From Hydrogenobacter sp. (lineage in GTDB: Bacteria; Aquificota; Aquificia; Aquificales; Aquificaceae), in the NCBI GenBank assembly GCA_023255875.1, contig JAGDVY010000013.1:1-54001 (forward strand): a stretch of DNA of 54,001 nt, read 5' to 3'. The first letter of the stretch is position 1. Each line of letters opens with the position of its first letter. Below the pieces are notes generated by a model, which did no database searches, had not been told where the DNA came from, and saw nothing but the letters and a program-made list of their open reading frames with translations. Below, in pieces: positions 35,759-43,101 of the stretch. A program made the translations under genes and the position numbers.

Positions 35759-36010
35759 ATGGCTTCCAAGGCAAGCGGTGGTTCAACAAGAAATGGTAGA
35801 GATAGTCATTCTAAAAGGTTAGGTGTAAAAAGATACGATGGTCAATTTGTAAAAGCTGGCAATATCATAGTCAGGCAGAGAGGTACTAAGATCTATCCAG
35901 GCGCTAATGTGGGTATGGGGTCTGACTTTACACTTTTTGCACTAAAGGACGGCATAGTAAAGTTTGAGAACAGAAAGAACAAGAAGTTTGTTAGCGTTAT
36001 ACCTGTCTAA
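35759..36010 (+). CDS. rpmA: 50S ribosomal protein L27
   Basis: An 83-residue L27. It begins '[20 protein letters not shown]' and continues '[22 protein letters not shown]', all typical. The N-terminus reaches the peptidyl transferase centre. There is no processed N-terminal extension as in Firmicutes. Its TAA stop overlaps the stop codon of the convergent methyltransferase gene (36007-36010). Confidence 0.97.
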   Translation: MASKASGGSTRNGRDSHSKRLGVKRYDGQFVKAGNIIVRQRGTKIYPGANVGMGSDFTLFALKDGIVKFENRKNKKFVSVIPV

Positions 36011-36657
36011 GTTTTTTCTGCCCTCAGTACATAAACAACACCCAGCATGTACTTCTTGACCTGGGAGATTCTAAATCCCTCCTCCTCTAAATACTTTTCC
36101 ACATCATCAATACTTAGAGCGTTTTCTAAGGAGTGCAAAAAAAAGTCCCATCTTTCTCTGCCAAACAGCAAAAGTCCCAAAGGTTTTAAAGGATATCTCA
36201 TCAAAAAGCTCAGCAGTTTGGTACCAGAAAACTTATTTATATCAAGAATACCTATCTGTCCTCCTCTTTCTAACACTCTGTAAGCTTCCTTAAGAAATGC
36301 CCTTCTGTTTTCTATATGCCTAAAAACCAAAGATAAGGTTATTGTTCTGAAGGAAAGATCTTTGAAAGGTATGTTTTCTGCGTCAGCTAACAAAAAGTAG
36401 CAATAAGAACATTTATCCTTTGCTCTTTTGAGCATACCCATAGATAGGTCTATACCTACCTTTAGTCCTCTGTTTGTAGACTTTTTCAGCACTTCTCCCG
36501 TGCCAGTACCCACATCAAGGCGATTTCCTTCTTTATCAAGGATCTCAACGAGCAGTTTTTGCCACCTATTTATGCCACCAAAGGTTATAGCCCTTAGGAA
36601 GGGATCGTAGAGTTTGCTCACTTCATCAAAGATCTGGCTCATAAGTCTTTTACTCAT
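36007..36657 (-). CDS. UbiE/MenG-type quinone C-methyltransferase
   Basis: A 216-residue SAM-dependent methyltransferase. Motif I is '[14 protein letters not shown]', followed by '[16 protein letters not shown]', '[21 protein letters not shown]' and 'GGQIGILDI' typical of UbiE/MenG, which methylates demethylmenaquinone or a ubiquinone precursor. Homology fits, but a different small-molecule methyltransferase cannot be excluded. The start overlaps the scpA stop by 8 bp. It is the last gene of the ispE-to-ubiE operon. It would supply quinone for the sqr-bc1 chain. Confidence 0.82.
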   Translation of the reverse strand: MSKRLMSQIFDEVSKLYDPFLRAITFGGINRWQKLLVEILDKEGNRLDVGTGTGEVLKKSTNRGLKVGIDLSMGMLKRAKDKCSYCYFLLADAENIPFKDLSFRTITLSLVFRHIENRRAFLKEAYRVLERGGQIGILDINKFSGTKLLSFLMRYPLKPLGLLLFGRERWDFFLHSLENALSIDDVEKYLEEEGFRISQVKKYMLGVVYVLRAEKT

Positions 36658-37258
36658 TGCTTATAACCTCAACTATCAGATCACCATAAGGCTCATCTTG
36701 ATAAAGCTCTATTTTTTCGTCATTATAAAGGGTCATAAGAGCCATAATATAAGGTGCTAAGTTTTTTCCTAAAAAAAGTTCAAACAAAGAAAACCTCTTA
36801 ACACCTTGGGATATAAGCCTGTGTATATCCTCTAAAACTTCCTCAAATTTTGATACATGTATGGGAATTACACTCGCTTTTTTTTGCCTGCTTTTTGCTT
36901 GTCTTTTAACAGGTTTTCTCTCCTTTATCTCTTCTTTTTCCACCCTTTGTGGAAGTTGTAAGAAACTTTCCTTTTCTTCCTCAAATTCCTGAACTATTTC
37001 ATCAAGGGTATAATTTCTCTTTTTTTCGCGGGTCTTTTTTGGTTCTGGAAAAAGCACCTCTATTTTCTTTTTCAGGAGAAAGGAGGCAGCCATTATGACT
37101 TTTGCGGGGATACGCATGTCTAACACTTGAATCTTTCTTATCTCTTCAAGGTATGCATTGGCAAGTTCTACTATATCCACATTCCAAGGGTCTATCTTGC
37201 CCTCTTCTACCAACCTATAAGCTAAGGCAAAGGGATGATCTTCTTCAAAGGCTAACAT
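36650..37258 (-). CDS. scpA: Segregation and condensation protein A
   Basis: A 202-residue kleisin that bridges SMC heads with ScpB in the bacterial condensin. The N-terminus 'EEDHPFALAYRLVEEGKIDPWNVDIVELANAYL' pattern is diagnostic, with a charged linker in the middle (Lys-rich around 105-130) and a C-terminal winged helix ('ALMTLYNDEKIELYQDEPYGDL'). It is a bit shorter than the usual 240-260 residues. It follows pth with a 16-bp gap. Confidence 0.88.
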   Translation of the reverse strand: MLAFEEDHPFALAYRLVEEGKIDPWNVDIVELANAYLEEIRKIQVLDMRIPAKVIMAASFLLKKKIEVLFPEPKKTREKKRNYTLDEIVQEFEEEKESFLQLPQRVEKEEIKERKPVKRQAKSRQKKASVIPIHVSKFEEVLEDIHRLISQGVKRFSLFELFLGKNLAPYIMALMTLYNDEKIELYQDEPYGDLIVEVISNE

Positions 37259-37274
37259 GATTTATTATGATACT

Positions 37275-37847
37275 TCAGGTTATAGGTGCATTACAGAAGT
37301 TCATAGCGTATTCTGGAGAGATCTCGATACATCTCATTAGGCACTCTCTTGAGCGTTCAAGAACTGTGTAAAGTATCTGTTCCTCCTCTTCACTAAAAGG
37401 TGATAGTACATAATTAACCACTTGGCTTTTATCTTTAGGCCTACCTATCCCAACTTTCAGTCTTGGAAACTTCTCTGTTTTTATTTCTTTTATGATGGAT
37501 TCAACACCGTGATGTCCTCCGCTACTGCCTTCAAGCTTTAACCTCAATCTTCCCAAAGGTAGATCAAGGTCATCGTATATAACTATCATCTCCTCAGGTG
37601 ATATATGGTACTCTTCAAGAAGATTAACTACCGCTATGCCTGAGTTATTCATATAGGTCTGTGGCTTTGCCAAAAGGACTTCCCTTCCTCCTATCTTTGC
37701 CTTATATACATGTGACAGACACTCCTCTTGGTAATCTTTTAGCTTTAGCTTTTTTGCCAGTTGGTCAATTACCATAAAACCCACATTGTGGCGAGTCTTT
37801 TCGTACTTTTTACCCGGATTTCCAAGACCCACCAGAAGTTTTATCAT
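37275..37847 (-). CDS. pth: Peptidyl-tRNA hydrolase
   Basis: A 190-residue enzyme freeing tRNA from dropped peptides. Catalytic and binding motifs: 'VGLGNPGKKYEKTRHNVGFMV' (with catalytic His), 'LAKPQTYMNNSG', 'YDDLDLPLGRLRLK' (Asp) and 'SSGGHHGVESI'. Its ATG overlaps the last base of rplY by one nucleotide, the classic rplY-pth arrangement. Confidence 0.97.
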   Translation of the reverse strand: MIKLLVGLGNPGKKYEKTRHNVGFMVIDQLAKKLKLKDYQEECLSHVYKAKIGGREVLLAKPQTYMNNSGIAVVNLLEEYHISPEEMIVIYDDLDLPLGRLRLKLEGSSGGHHGVESIIKEIKTEKFPRLKVGIGRPKDKSQVVNYVLSPFSEEEEQILYTVLERSRECLMRCIEISPEYAMNFCNAPIT

Positions 37848-38425
37848 TAAGATGTAGTTTCTTCTGTAGGTGTTTCCTCTGCTTCTGGCTCAAGCACTAC
37901 CGCAACCACCTCTTCAGGTGAATCCATTATTATACAACCTGCAGGAGGTTGTATGTCCCTCACGTGAAGCACATCACCCAAACCCATACTGCTGACATCA
38001 ACGGATATCTTGTCAGGAATATTATCCACAGGTGCTTTTACAGTCAATGTGTGCAACATAATTTCAAAAGTTCCACCCAAACCTACACCTGCAGGTGTTC
38101 CAACAAATTCTAGTGGGACTTCTACCTCTATTTCCCTTGTATGAGATATATCGTACAGATCCACATGAAGGATGTTATCTCCTAAATAACCCCTTTGAAT
38201 GTCTTTGAGCAAACATATCCTTTTCTCTCCATCTAAATCCGCTTCTATTAAAAAGGTTTCTCCGTAAGGTAGGCTCATAAGGTCCTTCAGGCTAACATAG
38301 GCATGCCTGTTTTCTACTTCTTTACCGTAGACTTCTACGGGTATATAACCTTGTTTTCTCATTCTTTTTAGCTCGCTTTTGCTTCCCAACTTTCTTGGGA
38401 TGAGTTTTAGTGGCACTTTTTTCAT
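37847..38425 (-). CDS. rplY: 50S ribosomal protein L25 (general stress protein Ctc type)
   Basis: A 192-residue two-domain L25. The N-terminal 5S rRNA-binding domain ('LIPRKLGSKSELKRMRKQGYIPVEVYG') is followed by the TL5/CTC beta domain with 'DLYDISHTREIEVEVPLEFVGTPAGV'. The C-terminus is acidic (Glu/Thr rich). It lies 13 bp after prs on the same strand; prs-rplY-pth is a widespread gene order. Confidence 0.95.
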   Translation of the reverse strand: MKKVPLKLIPRKLGSKSELKRMRKQGYIPVEVYGKEVENRHAYVSLKDLMSLPYGETFLIEADLDGEKRICLLKDIQRGYLGDNILHVDLYDISHTREIEVEVPLEFVGTPAGVGLGGTFEIMLHTLTVKAPVDNIPDKISVDVSSMGLGDVLHVRDIQPPAGCIIMDSPEEVVAVVLEPEAEETPTEETTS

Positions 38426-38438
38426 AACGTACCTCCTT

Positions 38439-39368
38439 TTATGTAAAGAGAGAGCTTACAGATTCACCTTCGTGTATTCTTCTTATGGACTCTGCTATAA
38501 GTCCTGCTACGGAAACTACTTTGAGTTTATCGCAAGGCTTATTATCTGTGGGTATAGTGTTGGTGACTACAACTTCTGAAATGGGAGAAGTGTTTATCCT
38601 TTCTATGGCTGGACCAGAAAGAACGGGATGTGTTGCCACAACGGATACACTCACCGCACCTTTTGAAAGTAGCAAATTGGTAGCAGAAACTACAGTACCT
38701 GCGGTATCTATCATGTCATCAATTATTATAGCCTTTTTCCCTTCCACATCACCTATTAGGTCAAGGACTTCTGCTACGTTAGGTTCAGGTCTTCTTTTGT
38801 ATATGATGGCTATACCACACCCCAGCTTATTGGCAAGCCTTCTTGCCCTTTCTACACCTCCTGCATCTGGTGAAACAACTACGGTATTCTCATTCACCTT
38901 ATCTTTGAGGTACTCATAAAGGACATTAAGAGCGTAAAGGTTATCAACGGGAATGTTGAAAAATCCCTGTATTTGGGGAGAGTGTAAATCTACTACCACC
39001 AACCTTTGTGCTCCTGCGGTGGTTATCAAGTCTGCCAAGAGCCTTGCACTTATAGGTACTCTTGGCTTGTCCTTTCTATCCTGCCTTGCGTAAGCGTAAT
39101 ATGGAACAACTGCAGTTATCCTTCCTGCAGAAGCCCTTTTGAGAGCATCAAGGATTAAAAGAAGTTCCATTATATTTTCATTAACAGGCGCACACAGGGA
39201 CTGAATTATGAAAACGTCCTCTCCTCTCATAGATTCGTTTATCTGCACCCTTATCTCACCATCGCTAAAGCGCGAGACTATCATATCCGATATGGGTATA
39301 CCTAAGTATTCTGCCACTTCTTTTGCAAGCTTAGGATTGCTGTTTCCTGTAAGTAACTTTATGTTCAT
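38439..39368 (-). CDS. prs: Ribose-phosphate pyrophosphokinase
   Basis: A 309-residue PRPP synthetase. Motifs: 'LLTGNSNPKLAKEVAEYLGI' at the start, 'YYAYARQDRKDKPR' (flexible loop with His/Arg), 'VVVSPDAGGVERAR' and the PRPP-binding 'KAIIIDDMIDTAGTVV'. It supplies PRPP for nucleotides, His and Trp. It follows the tRNA-Gln gene by 29 bp. Confidence 0.97.
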   Translation of the reverse strand: MNIKLLTGNSNPKLAKEVAEYLGIPISDMIVSRFSDGEIRVQINESMRGEDVFIIQSLCAPVNENIMELLLILDALKRASAGRITAVVPYYAYARQDRKDKPRVPISARLLADLITTAGAQRLVVVDLHSPQIQGFFNIPVDNLYALNVLYEYLKDKVNENTVVVSPDAGGVERARRLANKLGCGIAIIYKRRPEPNVAEVLDLIGDVEGKKAIIIDDMIDTAGTVVSATNLLLSKGAVSVSVVATHPVLSGPAIERINTSPISEVVVTNTIPTDNKPCDKLKVVSVAGLIAESIRRIHEGESVSSLFT

Positions 39369-39397
39369 GGTTCTACCTTATAAAAGTTTTAAAAAAG

Positions 39398-39470
39398 CTG
39401 GGGTGCCTGGACTCGAACCAGGAGCCCCCGGATCCAAAGTCCGGTGCTCTGCCAGTTGAGCTACACCCCA
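39398..39470 (-). tRNA. tRNA-Gln (TTG)
   Basis: A 73-nt cloverleaf on the minus strand. Acceptor TGGGGTG pairs with CACCCCA; anticodon stem CCGGA/TCCGG surrounds loop CTTTGGA, giving anticodon TTG; the T arm carries GGTTCGAGTCC. Discriminator G; CCA not encoded. The first 10 bases of the tRNA contain the TAG stop codon of ispE, so the gene for the tRNA overlaps the upstream coding region. Confidence 0.94.
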
Positions 39471-40288
39471 TTATAGCTTCTAACTTGATAAAGCCTCCAT
39501 CCGCGCAAAAGGGCACCTTTTTTTACCTCTTCCGATGCCTCACCTATATAAAATATACAAGAACCACTTCCACTTACCATAGGTCTGTATCCCAAATGCT
39601 CAACAAATCTATAAACCTCTCTCATCTCAGGAAAGAGCTCCATAGCGAGCTCTCCCAAACGGTTCTCCAAAACCTCAAACCTACCTTCTAATACACTCTG
39701 TATTATTTTATCACTATCCAAGTTAGGTGTCAATGATGTATGACTAACCATGGAGTAAACCCTGCGCGTGCTTACCTGAAGATTTGGGTATATGAGCGTG
39801 ATCTTTAAATCCACATGTCTAATAGGTTCTATCTTTTCTCCTCTACCTCTACCCACTGCGGTACCACCATATAGGAAAAATACAGCATCAGAAGACACAC
39901 TTTGGGCTATCTCTTTTAGCTCTTCTATGCTTAGAGGCTCACCCAACAAACTGTTTATGGCTTTTAACACCACAGCGCAGTTGGACGACCCACCACCCAA
40001 TCCAGCACCCTGTGGTATGTTCTTGTGGATATACACGCTAAACTCCAGCTCTTTACCCAAGCGCCTTTCCATAAGCCTAAGAGCCTTATAAACAAGGTTT
40101 TCCTCTTGTGGTATGTTATTGCTCGTTTCCACTTTTAGAGGACCTTCTTTTATAAACACCTCGTCAAACAATGAAACAGCATGATATATGGTGAATATCT
40201 CATGATAGCCATCATCTCTCTTTCCCAAAAGCCACAACCCAAGGTTCACCTTTGCAGGGGAAAGAAGTTTTACCACAAATTTACTCAT
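39461..40288 (-). CDS. ispE: 4-diphosphocytidyl-2-C-methyl-D-erythritol kinase
   Basis: A 275-residue GHMP kinase of the MEP isoprenoid pathway. Motifs: 'LSPAKVNLGLWLLGKRDDGYHE' at the start, the ATP-binding 'NIPQGAGLGGGSSNCAVVL' and 'MVSGSGSCIFYIG' near the C-terminus. The last 10 bases overlap the 5' end of tRNA-Gln. The start at 40288 is divergent from the cas6 remnant across 21 bp. Confidence 0.95.
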   Translation of the reverse strand: MSKFVVKLLSPAKVNLGLWLLGKRDDGYHEIFTIYHAVSLFDEVFIKEGPLKVETSNNIPQEENLVYKALRLMERRLGKELEFSVYIHKNIPQGAGLGGGSSNCAVVLKAINSLLGEPLSIEELKEIAQSVSSDAVFFLYGGTAVGRGRGEKIEPIRHVDLKITLIYPNLQVSTRRVYSMVSHTSLTPNLDSDKIIQSVLEGRFEVLENRLGELAMELFPEMREVYRFVEHLGYRPMVSGSGSCIFYIGEASEEVKKGALLRGWRLYQVRSYNGV

Positions 40289-40309
40289 TTTGGCTTATTT
40301 TAACATAAT

Positions 40310-41054
40310 ATGATACTTAGAATAACCCTCTCCGCAGAAGATAATATACGCCTTCCTAAAAGTTATAACCATTATCTGCAAGCCTTTTTCTACAAAAACA
40401 TGGATCCCATACTTTCCAATTTTCTCCACAACATAGGGTTTGTTTATAACAAAAGAAGGTTTAAGCTATTCACTTTTTCCAAAATAATAGGTAAAATAAT
40501 AAAAAAGGAAGGAGATTTCATAGTTTTTGATAACAACATTACTGTTTATTTTGCATCACCTTTGATAGATATAGTTTCCTCTTCTGTAAAAAATCTTATA
40601 AAAAACGATGAACTTTTCCTTGTAAATAACAAGCTGTATTTGAATTCTGTAGATGTAATAAAGCCAGAAATTAAACAAGAGGATATTATCGTAAGGTGTC
40701 TATCGCCTATAACTGTATATACAACTCCTTTGGGACAAAGAAGGTTTCAATATCTCAATCCGTGGGACGAAAAATTCTATCAGATCATCAAAGATAACCT
40801 GCTTAAGAAGTATGAAATTATTTATTTATAGTAGGTCCTACAGAGGGGAGCTACAGGTGGAACCCGTAAAGATATGTCAGAAGTACAAGAAAAAGGTAGT
40901 TTATAGAAAAACATTAATAGAGGCATGGGAAGGATACTACAGGATAAAGGGAAGCAAGGAGATTTTAAAGCTTGCTTTGGAAGCAGGCTTAGGTGCAAAA
41001 AACCCACAAGGATTTGGTATGGTGGAGGTAGTAAAAAATGTTGAAAGCTCTTAG
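40310..41054 (+). pseudogene. cas6: cas6 CRISPR endoribonuclease, frameshifted by a 4-bp tandem duplication
   Basis: Two frames together make a full Cas6. The first (40310-40831, 173 residues) has the N-terminal ferredoxin-like domain ('IRLPKSYNHYLQAFFY', 'RRFKLFTFSKI', and a candidate catalytic His in 'NFLHNIGF'). The second (to 41054) carries the C-terminal glycine-rich RNA-binding loop 'GLGAKNPQGFGMVEV'. The break lies at three tandem TTAT units (40818-40829). Deleting one unit restores 'KKYEIIYSRSYRGELQ' and a continuous 246-residue protein. The frame is +1 shifted, so a truncated protein without the RNA-binding loop is expected, unless slippage restores it. Confidence 0.85.
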
Positions 41055-41211
41055 AGATATAGGAGAGCTGTATGGAAAAATAGAGATTTACGATCCTGTA
41101 GAAGCTGAAGAAGTATTAATTCTGGAGTTTGACAAAGACGGAAATTTTATAAAAGTAGATTTAGAGGAATTTTCAAAAGGAAACCTCATTTCTTTAAAAA
41201 ATTGCATCTAA
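41038..41211 (+). pseudogene. N-terminal stub of a type I-B large subunit (Csh1/Cas8-like)
   Basis: An ATG at 41038, overlapping the 3' end of cas6 by 17 bp, opens a frame of 57 residues ending at TAA 41209-41211. The sequence 'MLKALRDIGELYGKIEIYD' followed by 'VLILEFDKDGNFIKVDLEEF' resembles the start of TM1802/Csh1-type Cas8b proteins, which are normally several hundred residues long. Position right after cas6 fits a type I-B operon. The rest of the gene and all of cas7, cas5, cas3, cas4, cas1 and cas2 are absent from the window. Family assignment from only 57 residues is tentative. Confidence 0.55.
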
Positions 41212-41229
41212 ACAAAGAATGACAAGCAT

Positions 41230-41281
41230 CTGTCTATCTCCAGGGTTTTTGTGAGATTGGAGGTCGACAGGAAATTTTTTT
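41230..41281 (+). terminator. Hairpin with T-tract after the cas remnant
   Basis: A 13-position stem (CTGTC.ATCTCCA pairs with TGGAGGT.GACAG, one T-C mismatch and one G-T wobble) spans 41230-41270 with a 15-base loop. It is followed by a seven-T run at 41275-41281. It has the shape of an intrinsic terminator closing the former cas operon before the CRISPR leader promoter. Confidence 0.6.
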
Positions 41282-41284
41282 CAC

Positions 41285-41313
41285 TTGACACACATGAGTT
41301 TTGGGTATATTAT
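41285..41313 (+). promoter_or_regulatory. CRISPR leader promoter
   Basis: TTGACA (41285-41290) is followed by exactly 17 bp and TATTAT (41308-41313), an almost perfect sigma-70 promoter. It points rightward towards the solitary CRISPR repeat about 60 bp downstream. Transcription would start near 41320, run through the leader and repeat and continue antisense to coaBC. No coding frame follows, so a leader function is the natural reading. Confidence 0.75.
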
Positions 41314-41372
41314 TAGCATAGCCATATGGCCGTAGAACTTGACAACTGAATATGTTTTGGCGATCCTTTGGG

Positions 41373-41402
41373 GTTTATTAGGTACCTATAAGGAGTTGAA
41401 AC
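41373..41402 (+). CRISPR. Solitary 30-bp CRISPR repeat (spacerless array)
   Basis: The 30 bases start GTTTATTAGGTACCTA and end TAAGGAGTTGAAAC. This matches type I-B repeats of thermophiles, which share the core GTACCTAT-AGG and the 3' GTTGAAAC/ATTGAAAC that becomes the crRNA 5' handle. It contains the palindrome AGGTACCT (41380-41387). The orientation agrees with the upstream promoter and cas6. No second copy follows within reach, so this is an array with no spacers. The first of its bases used by coaBC is 41378; the repeat encodes the last residues of that protein. Confidence 0.72.
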
Positions 41403-42541
41403 ACTCTATTTACTATGGTTTCTGCGGAGATCTGCTTTTGTGTGAGCTCTATCTGTTCCTCTCTACCATCTGCATAGAGTATGTATCCTTTGTGAAACTC
41501 CCTATCCATGACCTCTAAAGGATTAGCTATTAGCATGTCAAGGTTTTTTCTTCTTAGTTTTTCCCAGCTGTTTTTCAAAAGCTCCTTCTCCTCCTCAAGG
41601 GAAAAGCCTATTAAAAGCTTTCCTCTCTTGTTCTTTCCAAGCTCTTCAAGGATGTCTGGTGTTTTTATAAGCTCAAGGTTTATCCTTTCTGTTTTTTTTA
41701 TCTTACCTGTATATTTCATAGCAGGAGTGTAGTCCGAAACAGCTGAATTCATAACAATTATGTCAGCCCAATCTCTTAGCTCCATCACTTTCTGGTACAT
41801 GTCCTGTGTGGATACTACTCTGTGTATCTCAACTTCTGGGGGTTCTTCCGCTGTGGTAAAGCCAGCTATTACTTTCACATCCGCACCGTACCATCTAAAG
41901 GCGCTTGCTAAGGCAAAGCCCATTTTACCGCTGGAGGAGTTAGATATAAAACGCACTTGGTCTATGTATTCCCTTGTGGCACCGCACGTGATGAGGACCT
42001 TTTTGTTTTTTAGGGGTTTTGGTCTTGTTGCGTACTCTATCCAATCAAGAATTCTCTTTTCGCTTGCGAGCTTTCCCTGTCCCTCTTCTTCACAGACAAG
42101 CTTTCCCTCTTCTGGTTCTATAATAATGTGTCCCAAAGACTTTAGCTTTTCTGTGTGTTCCTTTACGATGGGGTTTGTGTACATGGAAACGTTTCCTGCT
42201 GGTGCTATTAGAAGCTTGCCAGTGTATGCAAGAACGGTAGACGTAAGAAGGTTATCACCTATCCCAAGGGCTATCTTGGATAGTGTGTTTATACTGCAGG
42301 GAGCTATAAGGAAAACATCGCACCATCTTGCGAGGTTTATGTGCGCCAAAGGGTCATCTTCCCACTGGGAATAAACTTTATTACCACTTAGAGCTTCAAA
42401 GGTGAGCTTGCTTATAAACTTTTCGGAAAAGGGGGTCATGATAACTTTCACTTGGTAGTTCTTTTTCCGCAGGGACCTTATTATGTCACAAACTTTGTAT
42501 ATGGCAATGCTCGAAGATACACCAATGAGAACTTTTGTCAT
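41378..42541 (-). CDS. coaBC: Bifunctional phosphopantothenoylcysteine decarboxylase / phosphopantothenate-cysteine ligase
   Basis: A 387-residue fusion for coenzyme A synthesis. CoaC part (about 1-180): '[18 protein letters not shown]', catalytic His in '[11 protein letters not shown]', flavin-binding '[21 protein letters not shown]', Cys of the substrate clamp in '[10 protein letters not shown]'. CoaB part (from about 183): '[20 protein letters not shown]' and '[10 protein letters not shown]'. In the usual PxMNxxMW motif, Met is replaced by Gly and Trp by Tyr ('[11 protein letters not shown]'). The last codons ('FQLLIGT') and the stop lie inside a CRISPR repeat. It overlaps kdsC by 4 bp. 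Confidence 0.93.
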   Translation of the reverse strand: MTKVLIGVSSSIAIYKVCDIIRSLRKKNYQVKVIMTPFSEKFISKLTFEALSGNKVYSQWEDDPLAHINLARWCDVFLIAPCSINTLSKIALGIGDNLLTSTVLAYTGKLLIAPAGNVSMYTNPIVKEHTEKLKSLGHIIIEPEEGKLVCEEEGQGKLASEKRILDWIEYATRPKPLKNKKVLITCGATREYIDQVRFISNSSSGKMGFALASAFRWYGADVKVIAGFTTAEEPPEVEIHRVVSTQDMYQKVMELRDWADIIVMNSAVSDYTPAMKYTGKIKKTERINLELIKTPDILEELGKNKRGKLLIGFSLEEEKELLKNSWEKLRRKNLDMLIANPLEVMDREFHKGYILYADGREEQIELTQKQISAETIVNRVFQLLIGT

Positions 42542-43059
42542 TCAAAATAGTATTTTAACATCTCCTTTAACTCACCTCTTAGTTCAAGCAGGTACTCTAT
42601 GGCTTCTCTTACCGCACCTTCTCCACCTTTGGCTTTTGTGATGTATAGGGCAGTTTCTTTTACCAGCTTTGGTGCATCGCAGACCACTATAGGGAAACCA
42701 ACCCTACGAAGAATGGGAATATCCACATAGTCATCTCCTATATAGGCAACCTCTTCACCACTAAGATGATTTTTCTTTAAAATCTCCTCAAAAGCGGGTA
42801 GTTTTTCGTTGTGTCCCAAATATATCTCTTCAACTCCCAACTCTTTAAGCCTGTTTATGAGGGGTTTTGAGTTTCTTCCTGATATTACACCCGTTTTTAT
42901 ACCTGCCTTTTGGATAAGCTTTATGCCCAAGCCATCTCTTACATTAAACACCTTTATCTCCTCTCCTTCTTGGGTATAGTATAATTTGCCATCTGTTAAA
43001 ACTCCATCTACATCCATTAGAAGCAGTTTAACTCTTTTGGCTTTCTGGGTTAGATCCAT
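42538..43059 (-). CDS. kdsC: 3-deoxy-D-manno-octulosonate 8-phosphate phosphatase
   Basis: A 173-residue HAD phosphatase making KDO from KDO-8-phosphate for lipopolysaccharide. HAD motifs: '[17 protein letters not shown]' (nucleophile Asp), '[13 protein letters not shown]', '[23 protein letters not shown]'. The ATG at 43059 gives the family length; a longer frame from 43323 would run antisense into the next gene. It overlaps coaBC by 4 bp. It acts before WaaA, also encoded in this window. Confidence 0.93.
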   Translation of the reverse strand: MDLTQKAKRVKLLLMDVDGVLTDGKLYYTQEGEEIKVFNVRDGLGIKLIQKAGIKTGVISGRNSKPLINRLKELGVEEIYLGHNEKLPAFEEILKKNHLSGEEVAYIGDDYVDIPILRRVGFPIVVCDAPKLVKETALYITKAKGGEGAVREAIEYLLELRGELKEMLKYYFE

Positions 43060-43101
43060 GTATAATAATTTTAAGAGTCCACCAAAAGGAGGAAGAGTAA
43101 A

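Noticed and set aside
40310-41054. Programmed ribosomal frameshifting in cas6
   Set aside because: The site TTATTTATTTAT is not a slippery heptamer of known type and no stimulatory structure is obvious; a tandem 4-bp duplication explains the break more simply.
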